Shown here: positions 22,971 to 32,321 of the stretch, piece by piece
Layout: every line of letters begins with the position of its first letter
How positions within the stretch are numbered: the first letter of the stretch is position 1
Assembly: GCF_014207855.1 (NCBI RefSeq)
Contig: NZ_JACHKZ010000015.1
Coordinates: forward strand, 1 to 64,000
Direction of reading: 5' to 3'
Source: Comamonas odontotermitis
GTDB lineage: Bacteria > Pseudomonadota > Gammaproteobacteria > Burkholderiales > Burkholderiaceae_C
Length of the DNA stretch: 64,000 nt
Position numbers and translations under genes: made by a program
The notes under the pieces: generated by a model
Databases searched by the model: none
Seen by the model: only the letters and a program-made list of their open reading frames with translations
Told to the model about the DNA's origin: nothing

Positions 22971-25700
22971 ATGGCATTCAAACCCATTCAAATCATTATC
23001 GGCGCCAAGGATGAAGCATCCAAGGTGATCGATGGCTTGTCTGCTCGGATCAAGACCGTAGGTGTTGCTGTCGCGGCCTACTTCGGTATCAATGCGTTTG
23101 CCGGAGTAGTCAAAGGTGCTGCCGACCTCGAAGCGGCCATGTCGAAGGTGCAGGCTGCCACTGGCGCGACCAGGGGCGAGATGCAGGCTATGGAAGGTGC
23201 CGCCGACAAGGCGATTGCCGGGACTGCATTTACTGCGATCGATGCGGCTGGTTCGTTGGAAAACCTTGGCAAGGCAGGTCTGTCAGCAACAGATGCAATG
23301 CAGACACTCGCGCCTGTGGTTGCCTTGGCGTCTGCTGGCAACCTCGATCTAGCTGCTTCGTCGGACATTATGACCAAGGTGGTCATGGGCATGGGCTTGG
23401 CGTGGAGCGATGCTGCTCGTGTTGCTGATGTACTGGCTAAGGGTGCCAATGCAACCAACACCAGTGTTGAGGGCCTGGGGCAAGCGCTGAGTTATACGGC
23501 ACCCATTGCTCGCACGCTGGGGGTCAGCCTTGAAGGCACTGTAGCCATGATCGGTAAATTGGCCGATGCTGGTATTGATGCGAGCCGGGCAGGTACTGCA
23601 CTCAACAGCATGATGAGTCAGTTTGCCGACCCAGCCAGCAAGTTCAAACAGGAGCTTCGCGCCGCAGGTATTACGACCAATAGCTTTGAAGAAGCGCTCA
23701 AACAGATGGCTGCCGCTGGGCCGGCAGCGAGCAAGGCCATCAATGCCGTTGGTCTGGAGTCTGGCCCTGCATTGCGGAGCCTGCTCAACCAGGGTATGGG
23801 TGCACTTACAGGTCTCAAGACCGAACTGCAGAACGCAGGCGGAAGTGCGAAGTCGTTTGGCGACATTCTGCGCTCTAACCTTAATGGCAGCCTGAGTGCT
23901 TTGAACCAGGCATGGACGGCTCTCACCAATGCTCTTGGGAAACCTGTACTCCCCATTCTGCAGTCGGGTGTCGACAAGTTGGCTGAAACCTTTCGGGCTT
24001 GGGTGGCAGATGGCACCATCGGCAAGTTGGGTGATTCCATAGCCAAGACTTTTGAAGCAGGAATTAAATGGGTCCAGCAGTTCATTGCTTCGTTTGATCT
24101 GGATGCACTGACCGCCAAGGTCAGTGGTTTTGCTGACCGTGCTGGTGCAGCAATGACGGACTTTGGTAACAAGGCTGCAGTAGCCGGCGGTATAGTCCAG
24201 ACCGCATACGGAATTATGTCCGCGGGCGCCAGTGGCGTGATGACGGCCGTCTATCTTCTTGGTGGTGCATTCACACGGCTGCTAGAGAATGTTTCACTGG
24301 TACACCAGAAGGTGCTGGAGTTCTTCTCGAAGATTTCGTTTGGCGACATGTCCAAGCGTTTCAAGGAAGAAGCTGATCGCATCAAGATCGAAACAGAGGG
24401 ATTGGGTGCAGTTGCAGAGGCGCTAGAGGCAAAGGCGCGAGAATCCTTCGCTGGTATGGCCGATGGAGCGCAGACCGCTCGTGAAGGCTTTGAGAAAATT
24501 ACCGGAACCATAGAGGACAATACTGCGGCTGTTGTTGATAACAACAGGGCATACAAAGATGCGCTTGCCATGGCTGACGCTGGCCAGGCGCAAATGGACA
24601 AAGAATACGCGGCTGCACAAAAGACTACCGCAGCCATAGTGGACAAGAAAGCTGCCCTGGCCGACCTCCGAGCGCAGTATGCAGAAGCTGCCAAGAGTGG
24701 GGATGTTCAGCGTATGGCTGAGCTTCAAGGCCAAATGAAAGCCGCTTTTCAGGGCACTACCGGTGCAATGAAAGAGCAGGCTGCACAGGCGTCCGCAACA
24801 TCTGAGGCAGTGGTAAACGCCTTCACTGACCTCGGTGTTGTTAGTACTGCCCAACTTAAAACTGCCGCGGCAAATGCTCGCAAATCCTTTGAAACTATCC
24901 GCGATGCCGGCACGAGTACGCCGGAGGATATTGCCAACGCCTGGGAAGCCTATTCTAAAAAGGCAATTGCCGCGAATAAGGGGGTGGAAGACTCTGCTCT
25001 TAAAACGGAAGGCTCCATCTACAAATTACGTGATGCGGCAAAAGTTGCTGGATCAACGGGTGGGCAGGAGATGGATGGTGCTGAGCGGTCAACACGTGCT
25101 GTAGGGGATGCAGCGCGAGAGGCAGCAGCTGGCTACCAGCAAATGGGTGATGAGGCGGAGGCAGCAGGTGAGAAGGCGGAGCGGGCTGCTGAGCGGCAGA
25201 AGCTCGCTACGCAACGCACCGACAACATGGGCCATGACACGCGCAGTGCTGGCGGTAAAACATGGCTATCCATATATAACGATCTCAAAAGCAATGGCCT
25301 CGATGAAGAGTCTGCCCGCAAGGGCGCTGGCGACTTCGTTGATGCTATGGGGAATGTCACCTTTTACAACAACGCAGGTCAGAAGAAGTGGCGTGGTAAC
25401 ACGCTTGATGCGGCCATCGGAAACCTGATTCAGGACTATTTTCTCAATGGCAAGGGCAAAGATCTGGCCCAGGCGGAAGCCAACAAGTCAAAGGAACTGG
25501 TTTCCGCAGTGCCCACACCTGCGCCTACAGCTGCTACGGCTGCCTCTCCTTCGCGCACCAGTTCCTCAGTGATCAACAACATCACGCTTATCTATAACGG
25601 CCAGCAGGAGAAATTCGGTGTCGAGACCGTCAACGGTACTGACTCCGATCTGCAGCGACTGCTCAAGAAATTGGATTTTGCTGCAAAGGTGGCGCAATGA
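22971..25700 (+). CDS. tail tape measure protein
   Basis: The 909-aa protein has the TP901-type tape measure core near residues 50-330 (MEGAADKAIAGTAFTAIDAA, SAGNLDLAASSDIMTKVV, VRVADVLAKGANATNTSVEG-like segment, AGIDASRAGTALNSMMSQF), hydrophobic segments near 400-430 and long coiled-coil regions rich in Ala, Gln and Glu. It sets tail length and probably helps DNA entry. The last residues overlap the next gene by 4 nt. Confidence 0.9.
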   Translation: MAFKPIQIIIGAKDEASKVIDGLSARIKTVGVAVAAYFGINAFAGVVKGAADLEAAMSKVQAATGATRGEMQAMEGAADKAIAGTAFTAIDAAGSLENLGKAGLSATDAMQTLAPVVALASAGNLDLAASSDIMTKVVMGMGLAWSDAARVADVLAKGANATNTSVEGLGQALSYTAPIARTLGVSLEGTVAMIGKLADAGIDASRAGTALNSMMSQFADPASKFKQELRAAGITTNSFEEALKQMAAAGPAASKAINAVGLESGPALRSLLNQGMGALTGLKTELQNAGGSAKSFGDILRSNLNGSLSALNQAWTALTNALGKPVLPILQSGVDKLAETFRAWVADGTIGKLGDSIAKTFEAGIKWVQQFIASFDLDALTAKVSGFADRAGAAMTDFGNKAAVAGGIVQTAYGIMSAGASGVMTAVYLLGGAFTRLLENVSLVHQKVLEFFSKISFGDMSKRFKEEADRIKIETEGLGAVAEALEAKARESFAGMADGAQTAREGFEKITGTIEDNTAAVVDNNRAYKDALAMADAGQAQMDKEYAAAQKTTAAIVDKKAALADLRAQYAEAAKSGDVQRMAELQGQMKAAFQGTTGAMKEQAAQASATSEAVVNAFTDLGVVSTAQLKTAAANARKSFETIRDAGTSTPEDIANAWEAYSKKAIAANKGVEDSALKTEGSIYKLRDAAKVAGSTGGQEMDGAERSTRAVGDAAREAAAGYQQMGDEAEAAGEKAERAAERQKLATQRTDNMGHDTRSAGGKTWLSIYNDLKSNGLDEESARKGAGDFVDAMGNVTFYNNAGQKKWRGNTLDAAIGNLIQDYFLNGKGKDLAQAEANKSKELVSAVPTPAPTAATAASPSRTSSSVINNITLIYNGQQEKFGVETVNGTDSDLQRLLKKLDFAAKVAQ

Positions 25701-26089
25701 GTAATGAGCATCACAGCCTTGGCGGAATTGTGGTTCCGCGCGGAATGATCTGGATTGATGAGCACGACTGGCTTCCAGTGCAAAAAAGCAAGGAATACAG
25801 CGTTGAAGGTGCTTTGCTGCTGGATGTGAGTGTCAAGCAAGCAGGGCGCCCCATCACCCTCCAGGCAGATGACGACGCGGGCTGGATCTCTCTTGGTGTT
25901 CTCAATCAGATCTGCGTCCTGGCCAGTGACCCTGTGGCCACCCATCGACTCATTCTCGCCGATGGCCGTGAGTTCGATGTGCAGTTTGACGCCAGTGATG
26001 ACGCCATTACAGCCCGTCGGATTGGCCGCCCCGCGTTGCCCCCGTTCGATTGGGACTATGTCGCAACCTTCAAATTGATAACCGTATGA
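25697..26089 (+). CDS. tail-tip associated protein, 130 aa
   Basis: A small protein directly after the tape measure, with 4-nt overlaps on both sides. The sequence is beta-rich (YSVEGALLLDVSVKQAGRPI, LILADGREFDVQFDASDDAI), consistent with a distal tail or baseplate wedge component. It is not a recognised lambda tail protein. The tail-tip genes from here to 34.4 kb form a distinct module. Confidence 0.6.
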   Translation: MSNEHHSLGGIVVPRGMIWIDEHDWLPVQKSKEYSVEGALLLDVSVKQAGRPITLQADDDAGWISLGVLNQICVLASDPVATHRLILADGREFDVQFDASDDAITARRIGRPALPPFDWDYVATFKLITV

Positions 26090-27810
26090 CCATCCTCGAA
26101 TCAGACATCGTTCTGCGCAAGTCCATCAAGATGGACGATACCGACAACGGAGGCGGTGGCCCCGGCAGTGAGTTGATCCCGTTTGGCGGCAACAACAACA
26201 TTTTCCGCGACCTCTCTGCTATCGATCGCGCTGGCGGGCGGGTGCAGATTCGGCAGATCTTCCTGGGCATCCAAAGCCCCAATGCAGACCCGGCCTTGGG
26301 CGTGCACCTGTTCATCTCCAAGCCGCCCACGGACCCCAATGTGTCGGTGGTCCTGGTAAAGTGCAGCACCTTTGCTACGCGCGCCCAGATTGCCAAGGCC
26401 ATCGAGGGCTACCTGGTCCGCTCTGTCGAGATCGGCCCCTATCTGCTTGAAGACCATGTGAAGGGCTCGCGCTCCATCGACCTGTTCCACCGCCCAGGCA
26501 CCCAGCCGCCTGGCGTCAATGACACGCTGTTCCTGACGATTGACGAGGGCAAGCCGACCGAGCGTGTCGAGCCCATCCGCATCACTCGCGTGGCAACCGA
26601 GCCTATCAAGGGCACGGTCTCTATCAATGGCGGCTTTGAGGACTACGACGCGCTCAAGTCCAAGTGTGACCTCGCTGACCCGCTGCAAGACTTCTGGCCG
26701 GGTAGCCCGCCCAGCCGTTCATTTGGGCGCGACACCAGCAAGACGCGCGTGCGTTCTGCCTCTGTTGCAGACTCTGCCGACTTCTATGGCGCGTCCTACC
26801 TCACGACTCCCGCACAATTGGGCGACCGCACCGTGCGGGTGGACTCCATCTTTGGGCAGATCGTGCCTAACACCCGCTCGGAGCGCTCGTCCATCGACCA
26901 GCGCCCCGCAGCGGCCCGCACGCTCACCCTGGCAACCACTCCGCGCCTCGTAGAAATCGGTACGGCCGCCCACACGGACCGCATTCTGGTGACGGCTGCC
27001 AACCAGGGCTACAGCTTTGTACGGCAGATGCGTCCCGTGCCCGCGCGCGGCTCAGTCACCGTGTCCTACCGCGCTGGCGGCAATTGGTATGAGCTGCGCG
27101 ACCAGGGCGACGGCAACCTCACCAGCGATGGCGCGGGCGTGGGCCGCTACAACGTGCAGACCGGAAGCCTCGCCATGGATTTTGCGGCGGTGCCCGACGT
27201 TGGGAGTTTCATCCTTATCCAGTGGGCGGACAACATCGGTTTCACCAACCGCTCGGGCGGATCGATCAATCTGGCGCCGCCCGAATACTGCTTTGTGCTG
27301 CCCGACCAGGGTGTGATGCCCGAGACCATGACCATCCTGTGGCCCAGCGGCTCGACCACGGCACTGGCGACCGTCAGCGCAACTGGCGACGTTAGTGGCG
27401 ATGCTACGGGCGTCTTTGATGCGCCCAGCAGCACCATGCTCCTGCGCCCGCTCAAGATGCCAGATCCGGGGGCTGAGTTCGCAATGGAGTACCAGGTGGA
27501 CAACGTGATCACCGAGCTGCTCACGCCCTCGGCAGTGGATGCCGGTGGTTTTGTGACCGTCAACCTCGCTCAGCAGCCAGCGGCGCGCAGCCTGCAGCTG
27601 CGTTGGGTGACCGCGCGCAGCGTCTCTGGCACCTCGGGTGCCAACCAGACCACTACCAATGCGATCAAGGATGTTGATGTCACCTACACCATCCGCTCGG
27701 TGCCGGAGTACTACGCCCCAGCTGAGCAGGCGACAGCTAGCACGGGCGCAACCATCACCTATCCCAAGGTGAACCCCTACGACGCAGTACGCACGGACAC
27801 AAAGGGCTGA
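26086..27810 (+). CDS. tail-tip structural protein, 574 aa
   Basis: The internal start MTILESDIVLRKSIKMDD at 26086 overlaps the previous stop (ATGA). The protein is beta-rich throughout, with several Thr/Val-rich segments such as GSVTVSYRAGGNWYELRD, suggesting stacked Ig-like or jelly-roll domains. No enzymatic motif is seen. Position suggests a baseplate or tail-fibre base protein. It ends shortly before a tandem AAAGGGCTGAT duplication at 27800-27822. Confidence 0.6.
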   Translation: MTILESDIVLRKSIKMDDTDNGGGGPGSELIPFGGNNNIFRDLSAIDRAGGRVQIRQIFLGIQSPNADPALGVHLFISKPPTDPNVSVVLVKCSTFATRAQIAKAIEGYLVRSVEIGPYLLEDHVKGSRSIDLFHRPGTQPPGVNDTLFLTIDEGKPTERVEPIRITRVATEPIKGTVSINGGFEDYDALKSKCDLADPLQDFWPGSPPSRSFGRDTSKTRVRSASVADSADFYGASYLTTPAQLGDRTVRVDSIFGQIVPNTRSERSSIDQRPAAARTLTLATTPRLVEIGTAAHTDRILVTAANQGYSFVRQMRPVPARGSVTVSYRAGGNWYELRDQGDGNLTSDGAGVGRYNVQTGSLAMDFAAVPDVGSFILIQWADNIGFTNRSGGSINLAPPEYCFVLPDQGVMPETMTILWPSGSTTALATVSATGDVSGDATGVFDAPSSTMLLRPLKMPDPGAEFAMEYQVDNVITELLTPSAVDAGGFVTVNLAQQPAARSLQLRWVTARSVSGTSGANQTTTNAIKDVDVTYTIRSVPEYYAPAEQATASTGATITYPKVNPYDAVRTDTKG

Positions 27811-27824
27811 TAAAGGGCTGATCT

Positions 27825-29714
27825 ATGGCAATCAAATACGAACAACGCCCGTTTACTGTCACCAAGACGGCGGGCAATTCCAGCACCTACACCACGCAGG
27901 TGGCGCAGACCTCGGACAACAAGCTGCTGGTCATCCATGACCTGACAGACGATGGCGCAGGCAATTTCATCGGCGGCATGGGCACCGTGAGCTATGCCAG
28001 CAAGTCAGCCAATTTCAAGGCAGTGCGCTTTGACCGCACGACCGAGGCCTACCAGCAGGACTATGAAGACGCCAAGAATTTTGATGTGGCGGTGGGGGAC
28101 GGCTCGGGCAACAGCTCCAGCAATGGCCTCAAGGGTGGCTCCTACAGCACGGCCAGCGTTGGCGAAGAAGTGCTGGCAGCATCCAGCGTCGTGGCGACCT
28201 ATCGTGTGGCGCCCGCTGCACCGCAGAACAAGTCGTTCACCTACCAGCCCGACGCCATCGTGCTCGACCTGTGTCCGCTGACCAGCGACACGGTCGTGCC
28301 AGGCTCGGTGCGCTTTGTCTGGATGGGGCAGACCTATGACGACTTCGAAGGCGTCATCTACCGCAACCGCACGGACACCGATGTGGGGGTTCCCTCCGGC
28401 AATATGGACTACGAGGGCGGCAAGGCAATGATGTATGACTATGTCGTGGGGCCCAACCCGCAGACCGTGAACATCGTGAGCCTCTACACCCGCAAGGGCA
28501 AATGGAAGACCGCTTCCATTTTCTTCCGCACGCAGGCTGCGCCCGTCAAGCCCACCTCGGTGATCATCAACCTCGTCGACGTGCATGGTGGCAACATTTC
28601 CGTGCAGGGCGACAGCCAAGGCAAGCTCACGGGCGACCATGCCTGGGGCACCTTTGATTACCAGAGCGGCTGCGGGCAGGTACTGCTGGGCGATTGGGTG
28701 CTCGATAGTGCCCTCACGGCCGCCGATAAGGCCGAGTGGTGGTACAGCGCAGCCGACGTGGGCGCGGTGCAGCCGGGCAAGATCTGGCGCCCCTGGCCAG
28801 TGGACCCTCAGTCCATCCGCATCAATAGCGTCACCTACGTCTACCTGCCCATTGATTCCAGCATCGTGGGCCTGCAGGCCACCACCTTGCCGCCCGATGG
28901 GCGCGTGCCGATCTTCCGCCGTGGCTACTATGCGGCGCTTAGCCACACCACCGACATGGCCCCGGCGGTGCTCACGGCTGGCAACCTGATCGATGTCGGG
29001 CGGGAACGCCTCTCGCGGGTGCATCTGATTGACGCCCATGGCGAGCTGATACACACCGGCTATGTGGCAGACCTCAACATGGGGGCCATCTCGATCCAGG
29101 ACACAACCGGCTGGGCGCAGCCAGTGACAGTGCGCCACGCGATTGAGCAGCTGTTCCGACTGCCCGATGTGCAGATCAATGGTGTCATCACCCTGGACTC
29201 CGATATCGCACACGACTTCCCGATGGGCAGCGTGCTCTCCAGCGCGTTGGTCGCTGGCGACCTGGAGGCCAACGTCTCGGCCAACTTCACGCAGGCCAGC
29301 TGGACCAACGTGTGGGCAGATTCGCCCATTGGCAACAAGCCCACCGCCAGCTACGACTTCCTGAACAACAAACTCGCCATGACCAACGCGGGCGGCATCA
29401 CGGAGCGCTGGGCGCTGGTCTTTACCAGCACTACCCAGTTCTATGTGATGGGAGAGCACCTGGGGGTGATCGCCACAGGCGATATCAACACCAATTGCGC
29501 GCCGCTCAACCCGTTTGCCGGAGTTCCGTACTGGACGCTGCCTAAGGCGGGATTTGGCCTCAATTGGGGCGCTGGCAATGTCATCCGCTTCAACACCGTC
29601 AGCAGCCTCTACAGCCTGGCCGCAGCCATGGTGGTGCAGGCGGGCTCTCCCGAGGTGATTGATCACCAGTTCCAGCTCGTGGGCCGGGTCGATGTTGACC
29701 GCCTGCCAGCCTGA
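27825..29714 (+). CDS. tail-tip structural protein, 629 aa
   Basis: This large late protein begins MAIKYEQRPFTVTKTAGN and is mostly beta structure with Gly- and Asn-rich loops. WYSAADVGAVQPGKIWRPWP near residue 305 and ALVFTSTTQFYVMGEHLGVI near 530 stand out, but no family is recognised. Its neighbours and size fit a central baseplate or fibre-attachment protein of the same module as the 574-aa protein. Confidence 0.6.
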   Translation: MAIKYEQRPFTVTKTAGNSSTYTTQVAQTSDNKLLVIHDLTDDGAGNFIGGMGTVSYASKSANFKAVRFDRTTEAYQQDYEDAKNFDVAVGDGSGNSSSNGLKGGSYSTASVGEEVLAASSVVATYRVAPAAPQNKSFTYQPDAIVLDLCPLTSDTVVPGSVRFVWMGQTYDDFEGVIYRNRTDTDVGVPSGNMDYEGGKAMMYDYVVGPNPQTVNIVSLYTRKGKWKTASIFFRTQAAPVKPTSVIINLVDVHGGNISVQGDSQGKLTGDHAWGTFDYQSGCGQVLLGDWVLDSALTAADKAEWWYSAADVGAVQPGKIWRPWPVDPQSIRINSVTYVYLPIDSSIVGLQATTLPPDGRVPIFRRGYYAALSHTTDMAPAVLTAGNLIDVGRERLSRVHLIDAHGELIHTGYVADLNMGAISIQDTTGWAQPVTVRHAIEQLFRLPDVQINGVITLDSDIAHDFPMGSVLSSALVAGDLEANVSANFTQASWTNVWADSPIGNKPTASYDFLNNKLAMTNAGGITERWALVFTSTTQFYVMGEHLGVIATGDINTNCAPLNPFAGVPYWTLPKAGFGLNWGAGNVIRFNTVSSLYSLAAAMVVQAGSPEVIDHQFQLVGRVDVDRLPA

Positions 29715-29740
29715 CCACAGAGCACACAGAAAGGTATTCC

Positions 29741-30907
29741 ATGGCTTTCCCCGTTAAAAACTATTCCTCGGTGAGTGCGGCAGCGCCAGTGCTCACGGGC
29801 GTTGCGCAGTCGCTGCAGCAGCTCATTCGTGCCTGCCTGGTGACCGGCTATGGCTCCAAGGCGGTGCAGTCGCTCACCGTGAGTGCTGGCATTGCGACCG
29901 CAGTCTATGCCACCGCCCATGCCTATGAGGTGGGCAAGGTGCTGCGTGTGACGGGCGCAGGCGCATCCACGGTCAACGGCGAGCGCCTGGTGCTCTCTGT
30001 GACCGCCAGTGCTGTCACATTCGCAGTGCCTGGCACGCCGGATGGTGTTGTCTCTGGCAGCATCTCCACCGATATCGCCCCTGCGGGCTGGACGGAGGTC
30101 TACACGACAGGGAGTGTGTCGGTATTCAAATCCAGCGCAGTGGAAGCCACGGGCCTGTTTCTGCGTGTCGATGACGCTGGTGCGCTCAATGCCCGTATCC
30201 GCTTGTACGAGACGATGAGCGATGCCAGCACCGGCACGGGGCCGACACCACTCGACAGCCAAGTGTCGGGTGGTCTGTACTGGCCCAAGAGCGGTGCTGC
30301 CAATGCCACGGCGCGGCCCTGGGTTCTGATCGCCGATGACCGGGGCTTTTACTTTGCCGCAGATCCGCTGAGCACTGGCCGTTACACGCTGGTGTTTGGC
30401 GGCGACTTCGCCAGCGTTAAAAGTGGCGATGCCTGGGCGGCCATGGTTGCAGGCAATCAAAGCGATCAGACCAACCTGACCACTACGCCGGACGGCTGCT
30501 GCGGCTTCTCCAACCGGGATGCCCGCTCTGGCGCCTACATCGCCCGCGCGCATTCGGCCACAGGCGGATCAGTTGCCGCCAATCGCATGGGCGCGGCGCA
30601 CAACGGCACGGCTTCGGCAGTCTATTCCGGGGGCTCGGGCTACTCGGGCGCAGCGTACCCCAACCAGCCCAACAACGGGCTGCTGCTCACAAAGCCTGAA
30701 CTGTGGAGCCTGGGCCTGCGGGGCACGCTGCCGGGCCTGTACCACATCCGAAACTCGGTCGGCCAAGATGTTGGTGTAGGTATCACGATTGACGGCACCG
30801 ATGACCTGGCAGGCCGCAAGCTCCTCTTGCTGCGCGTGGCACCGCCTACGGGTGCTGTCGCGCCGGGCGTCGTTGCGCTGGATCTGACCGGGCCTTGGGC
30901 ACGCTGA
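29741..30907 (+). CDS. tail fibre/tip structural protein, 388 aa
   Basis: GAAAGG precedes the ATG at 29741. The product begins MAFPVKNYSSVSAAAPVL and has a Gly/Ser/Ala-rich C-terminal half (AVYSGGSGYSGAAYPNQPN), typical of surface-exposed tail proteins. No enzymatic site is seen. It lies 1 nt before the LamG-like gene. Confidence 0.6.
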   Translation: MAFPVKNYSSVSAAAPVLTGVAQSLQQLIRACLVTGYGSKAVQSLTVSAGIATAVYATAHAYEVGKVLRVTGAGASTVNGERLVLSVTASAVTFAVPGTPDGVVSGSISTDIAPAGWTEVYTTGSVSVFKSSAVEATGLFLRVDDAGALNARIRLYETMSDASTGTGPTPLDSQVSGGLYWPKSGAANATARPWVLIADDRGFYFAADPLSTGRYTLVFGGDFASVKSGDAWAAMVAGNQSDQTNLTTTPDGCCGFSNRDARSGAYIARAHSATGGSVAANRMGAAHNGTASAVYSGGSGYSGAAYPNQPNNGLLLTKPELWSLGLRGTLPGLYHIRNSVGQDVGVGITIDGTDDLAGRKLLLLRVAPPTGAVAPGVVALDLTGPWAR

Positions 30908-30908
30908 A

Positions 30909-31895
30909 ATGGCAGTCCCCAGCTTCAACTTTGGGACGGGCAACTGGGAGATCGAGTTCTGGCTGCGCATGCTCGATTTCACATCCAACTATGGAACGGT
31001 CGTGGGTAACGCCACGTCCAGCTTTGTGTCCAGTTCGTTTTACATCATGGTGTTCGGCGATGGTGTACCCCAGACTGACGTTCGCAGAAAACTTGCAGTC
31101 GGTGGTTTCAGCGCGATCACCGGTAGCAACGTTTATGAAGCAGCAGGCAATCCGTTGTGCCTTTCGGATGTCATGCCCCAGGGGAAGCTGGAACACATCG
31201 TAGTCAACAAAGTAGGCTCGCTTGTCCGCATCTGGCAAAACGGCGCGCTCAAGGGGTCGGGCACCAGTAACGCTGCGTGGAACTTTGAAGCCAATGGCCT
31301 TTTGCTGGGCCGCAACGGCTGGGACGGGAACGCCAGTTTCCTGTCAGCGGCCATCGTGGATATGAAGGTCCGCACCGTGCCCATCCGCACCGCTGCATTC
31401 ACGCCGCCAGCCGCGCCTGCCATCGGGCTGCTGCGGGAGGGCTCGGCCATTGGCACGAACCACCCCAGCTATGACGCTGTTTGCAACGGGGGTGTCGCGG
31501 TGGCATCGGTGGGCTTTGCAGGCTACCGCTACCCCACTGATGGCGCAGGGGGCACGCGCCTGGCTGCGGGCCTGTGCGGCTCTTCTGCGCCCCAGGCTGA
31601 CGCCACCATCTCCGAAGCCAGCGGCCTGCTGGGCCGCGATCTGGAGTTTGGTGGGCCTGGGGTCTACCCCTTCACGGTGGAGGGCTTGCCCGATTCTCAA
31701 AAGGCGCGCGTAACCTTGCTGCGCGCCCGTGACAAGCTGGTGGTGCGTGAGGCCTGGTCCACGGCAAGCGGCACCGGCGAGTTCACGGGCCTGGATCTCG
31801 CAACGAAGTTCATTGCCGTGGCGCAGGACCCTGCAGGGCTGATGCACCCCTGCGGCGCTGAGCACTTTCCCAAGCTGCCAGGGGGTGCTCCATGA
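30909..31895 (+). CDS. tail protein with LamG/concanavalin A-like fold
   Basis: The first 165 residues match the pattern of a laminin G/concanavalin-like lectin fold (FGTGNWEIEFWLRMLDF, LEHIVVNKVGSLVRIWQNG, LLLGRNGW), often used for carbohydrate binding. It may therefore contact host surface glycans. The C-terminal half is beta-rich with FTVEGLPDSQKARVTLLR. It overlaps the next gene by 4 nt. Confidence 0.6.
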   Translation: MAVPSFNFGTGNWEIEFWLRMLDFTSNYGTVVGNATSSFVSSSFYIMVFGDGVPQTDVRRKLAVGGFSAITGSNVYEAAGNPLCLSDVMPQGKLEHIVVNKVGSLVRIWQNGALKGSGTSNAAWNFEANGLLLGRNGWDGNASFLSAAIVDMKVRTVPIRTAAFTPPAAPAIGLLREGSAIGTNHPSYDAVCNGGVAVASVGFAGYRYPTDGAGGTRLAAGLCGSSAPQADATISEASGLLGRDLEFGGPGVYPFTVEGLPDSQKARVTLLRARDKLVVREAWSTASGTGEFTGLDLATKFIAVAQDPAGLMHPCGAEHFPKLPGGAP

Positions 31896-32320
31896 GCGAG
31901 TTGTATCTGGGTCCCGAGCATATAAACGCCCAGCTGCTGGCAAGCCTTGCATTTGCCGATGCTGCCAGCGGTGCGAGCCATATCGTGCTCTACAGCGCAT
32001 TGCCTGCGCAGCCGCGTGATGTTCCGGCGGGCAGCGCCCTGGCCGATATCGCGCTTGCCAAGCCCTGCGGCTCGGTCGCTGGCGAGTCATTCACCCTGCA
32101 GCCAGCCAGCGCGGGCGGCACCATGATCCTGACCAACGGCTTTGCCCGCTGGGCGAGGTGGGTGCGCTCTGACGGCAAGCTGGTGGCCGCAGGCACGGTG
32201 AGCAATACGCTGGGCGACGGCGCGTTTCGTCTGTCGGGCGGTACGACGCCCGATGGCGAGACCACACCGCTGCTGCAGGCGGGCGGCCTCGTCGTGTTCG
32301 GCACATTGATTCTGACCTGA
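31892..32320 (+). CDS. hypothetical tail module protein, 142 aa
   Basis: A small beta-rich protein (MSELYLGPEHINAQLLASLA start) between the lectin-like and hub-like genes. It overlaps the previous gene by 4 nt and ends 1 nt before the next. AGGTMILTNGFARWARWVRSD is a typical phage structural segment. The specific role is unknown. Confidence 0.55.
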   Translation: MSELYLGPEHINAQLLASLAFADAASGASHIVLYSALPAQPRDVPAGSALADIALAKPCGSVAGESFTLQPASAGGTMILTNGFARWARWVRSDGKLVAAGTVSNTLGDGAFRLSGGTTPDGETTPLLQAGGLVVFGTLILT

Positions 32321-32321
32321 T

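Noticed and set aside
28005..29666. 553-codon minus-strand frame opposite a tail gene
   Set aside because: It is a His/Gly-rich shadow of the 629-aa structural gene and has no Shine-Dalgarno sequence.
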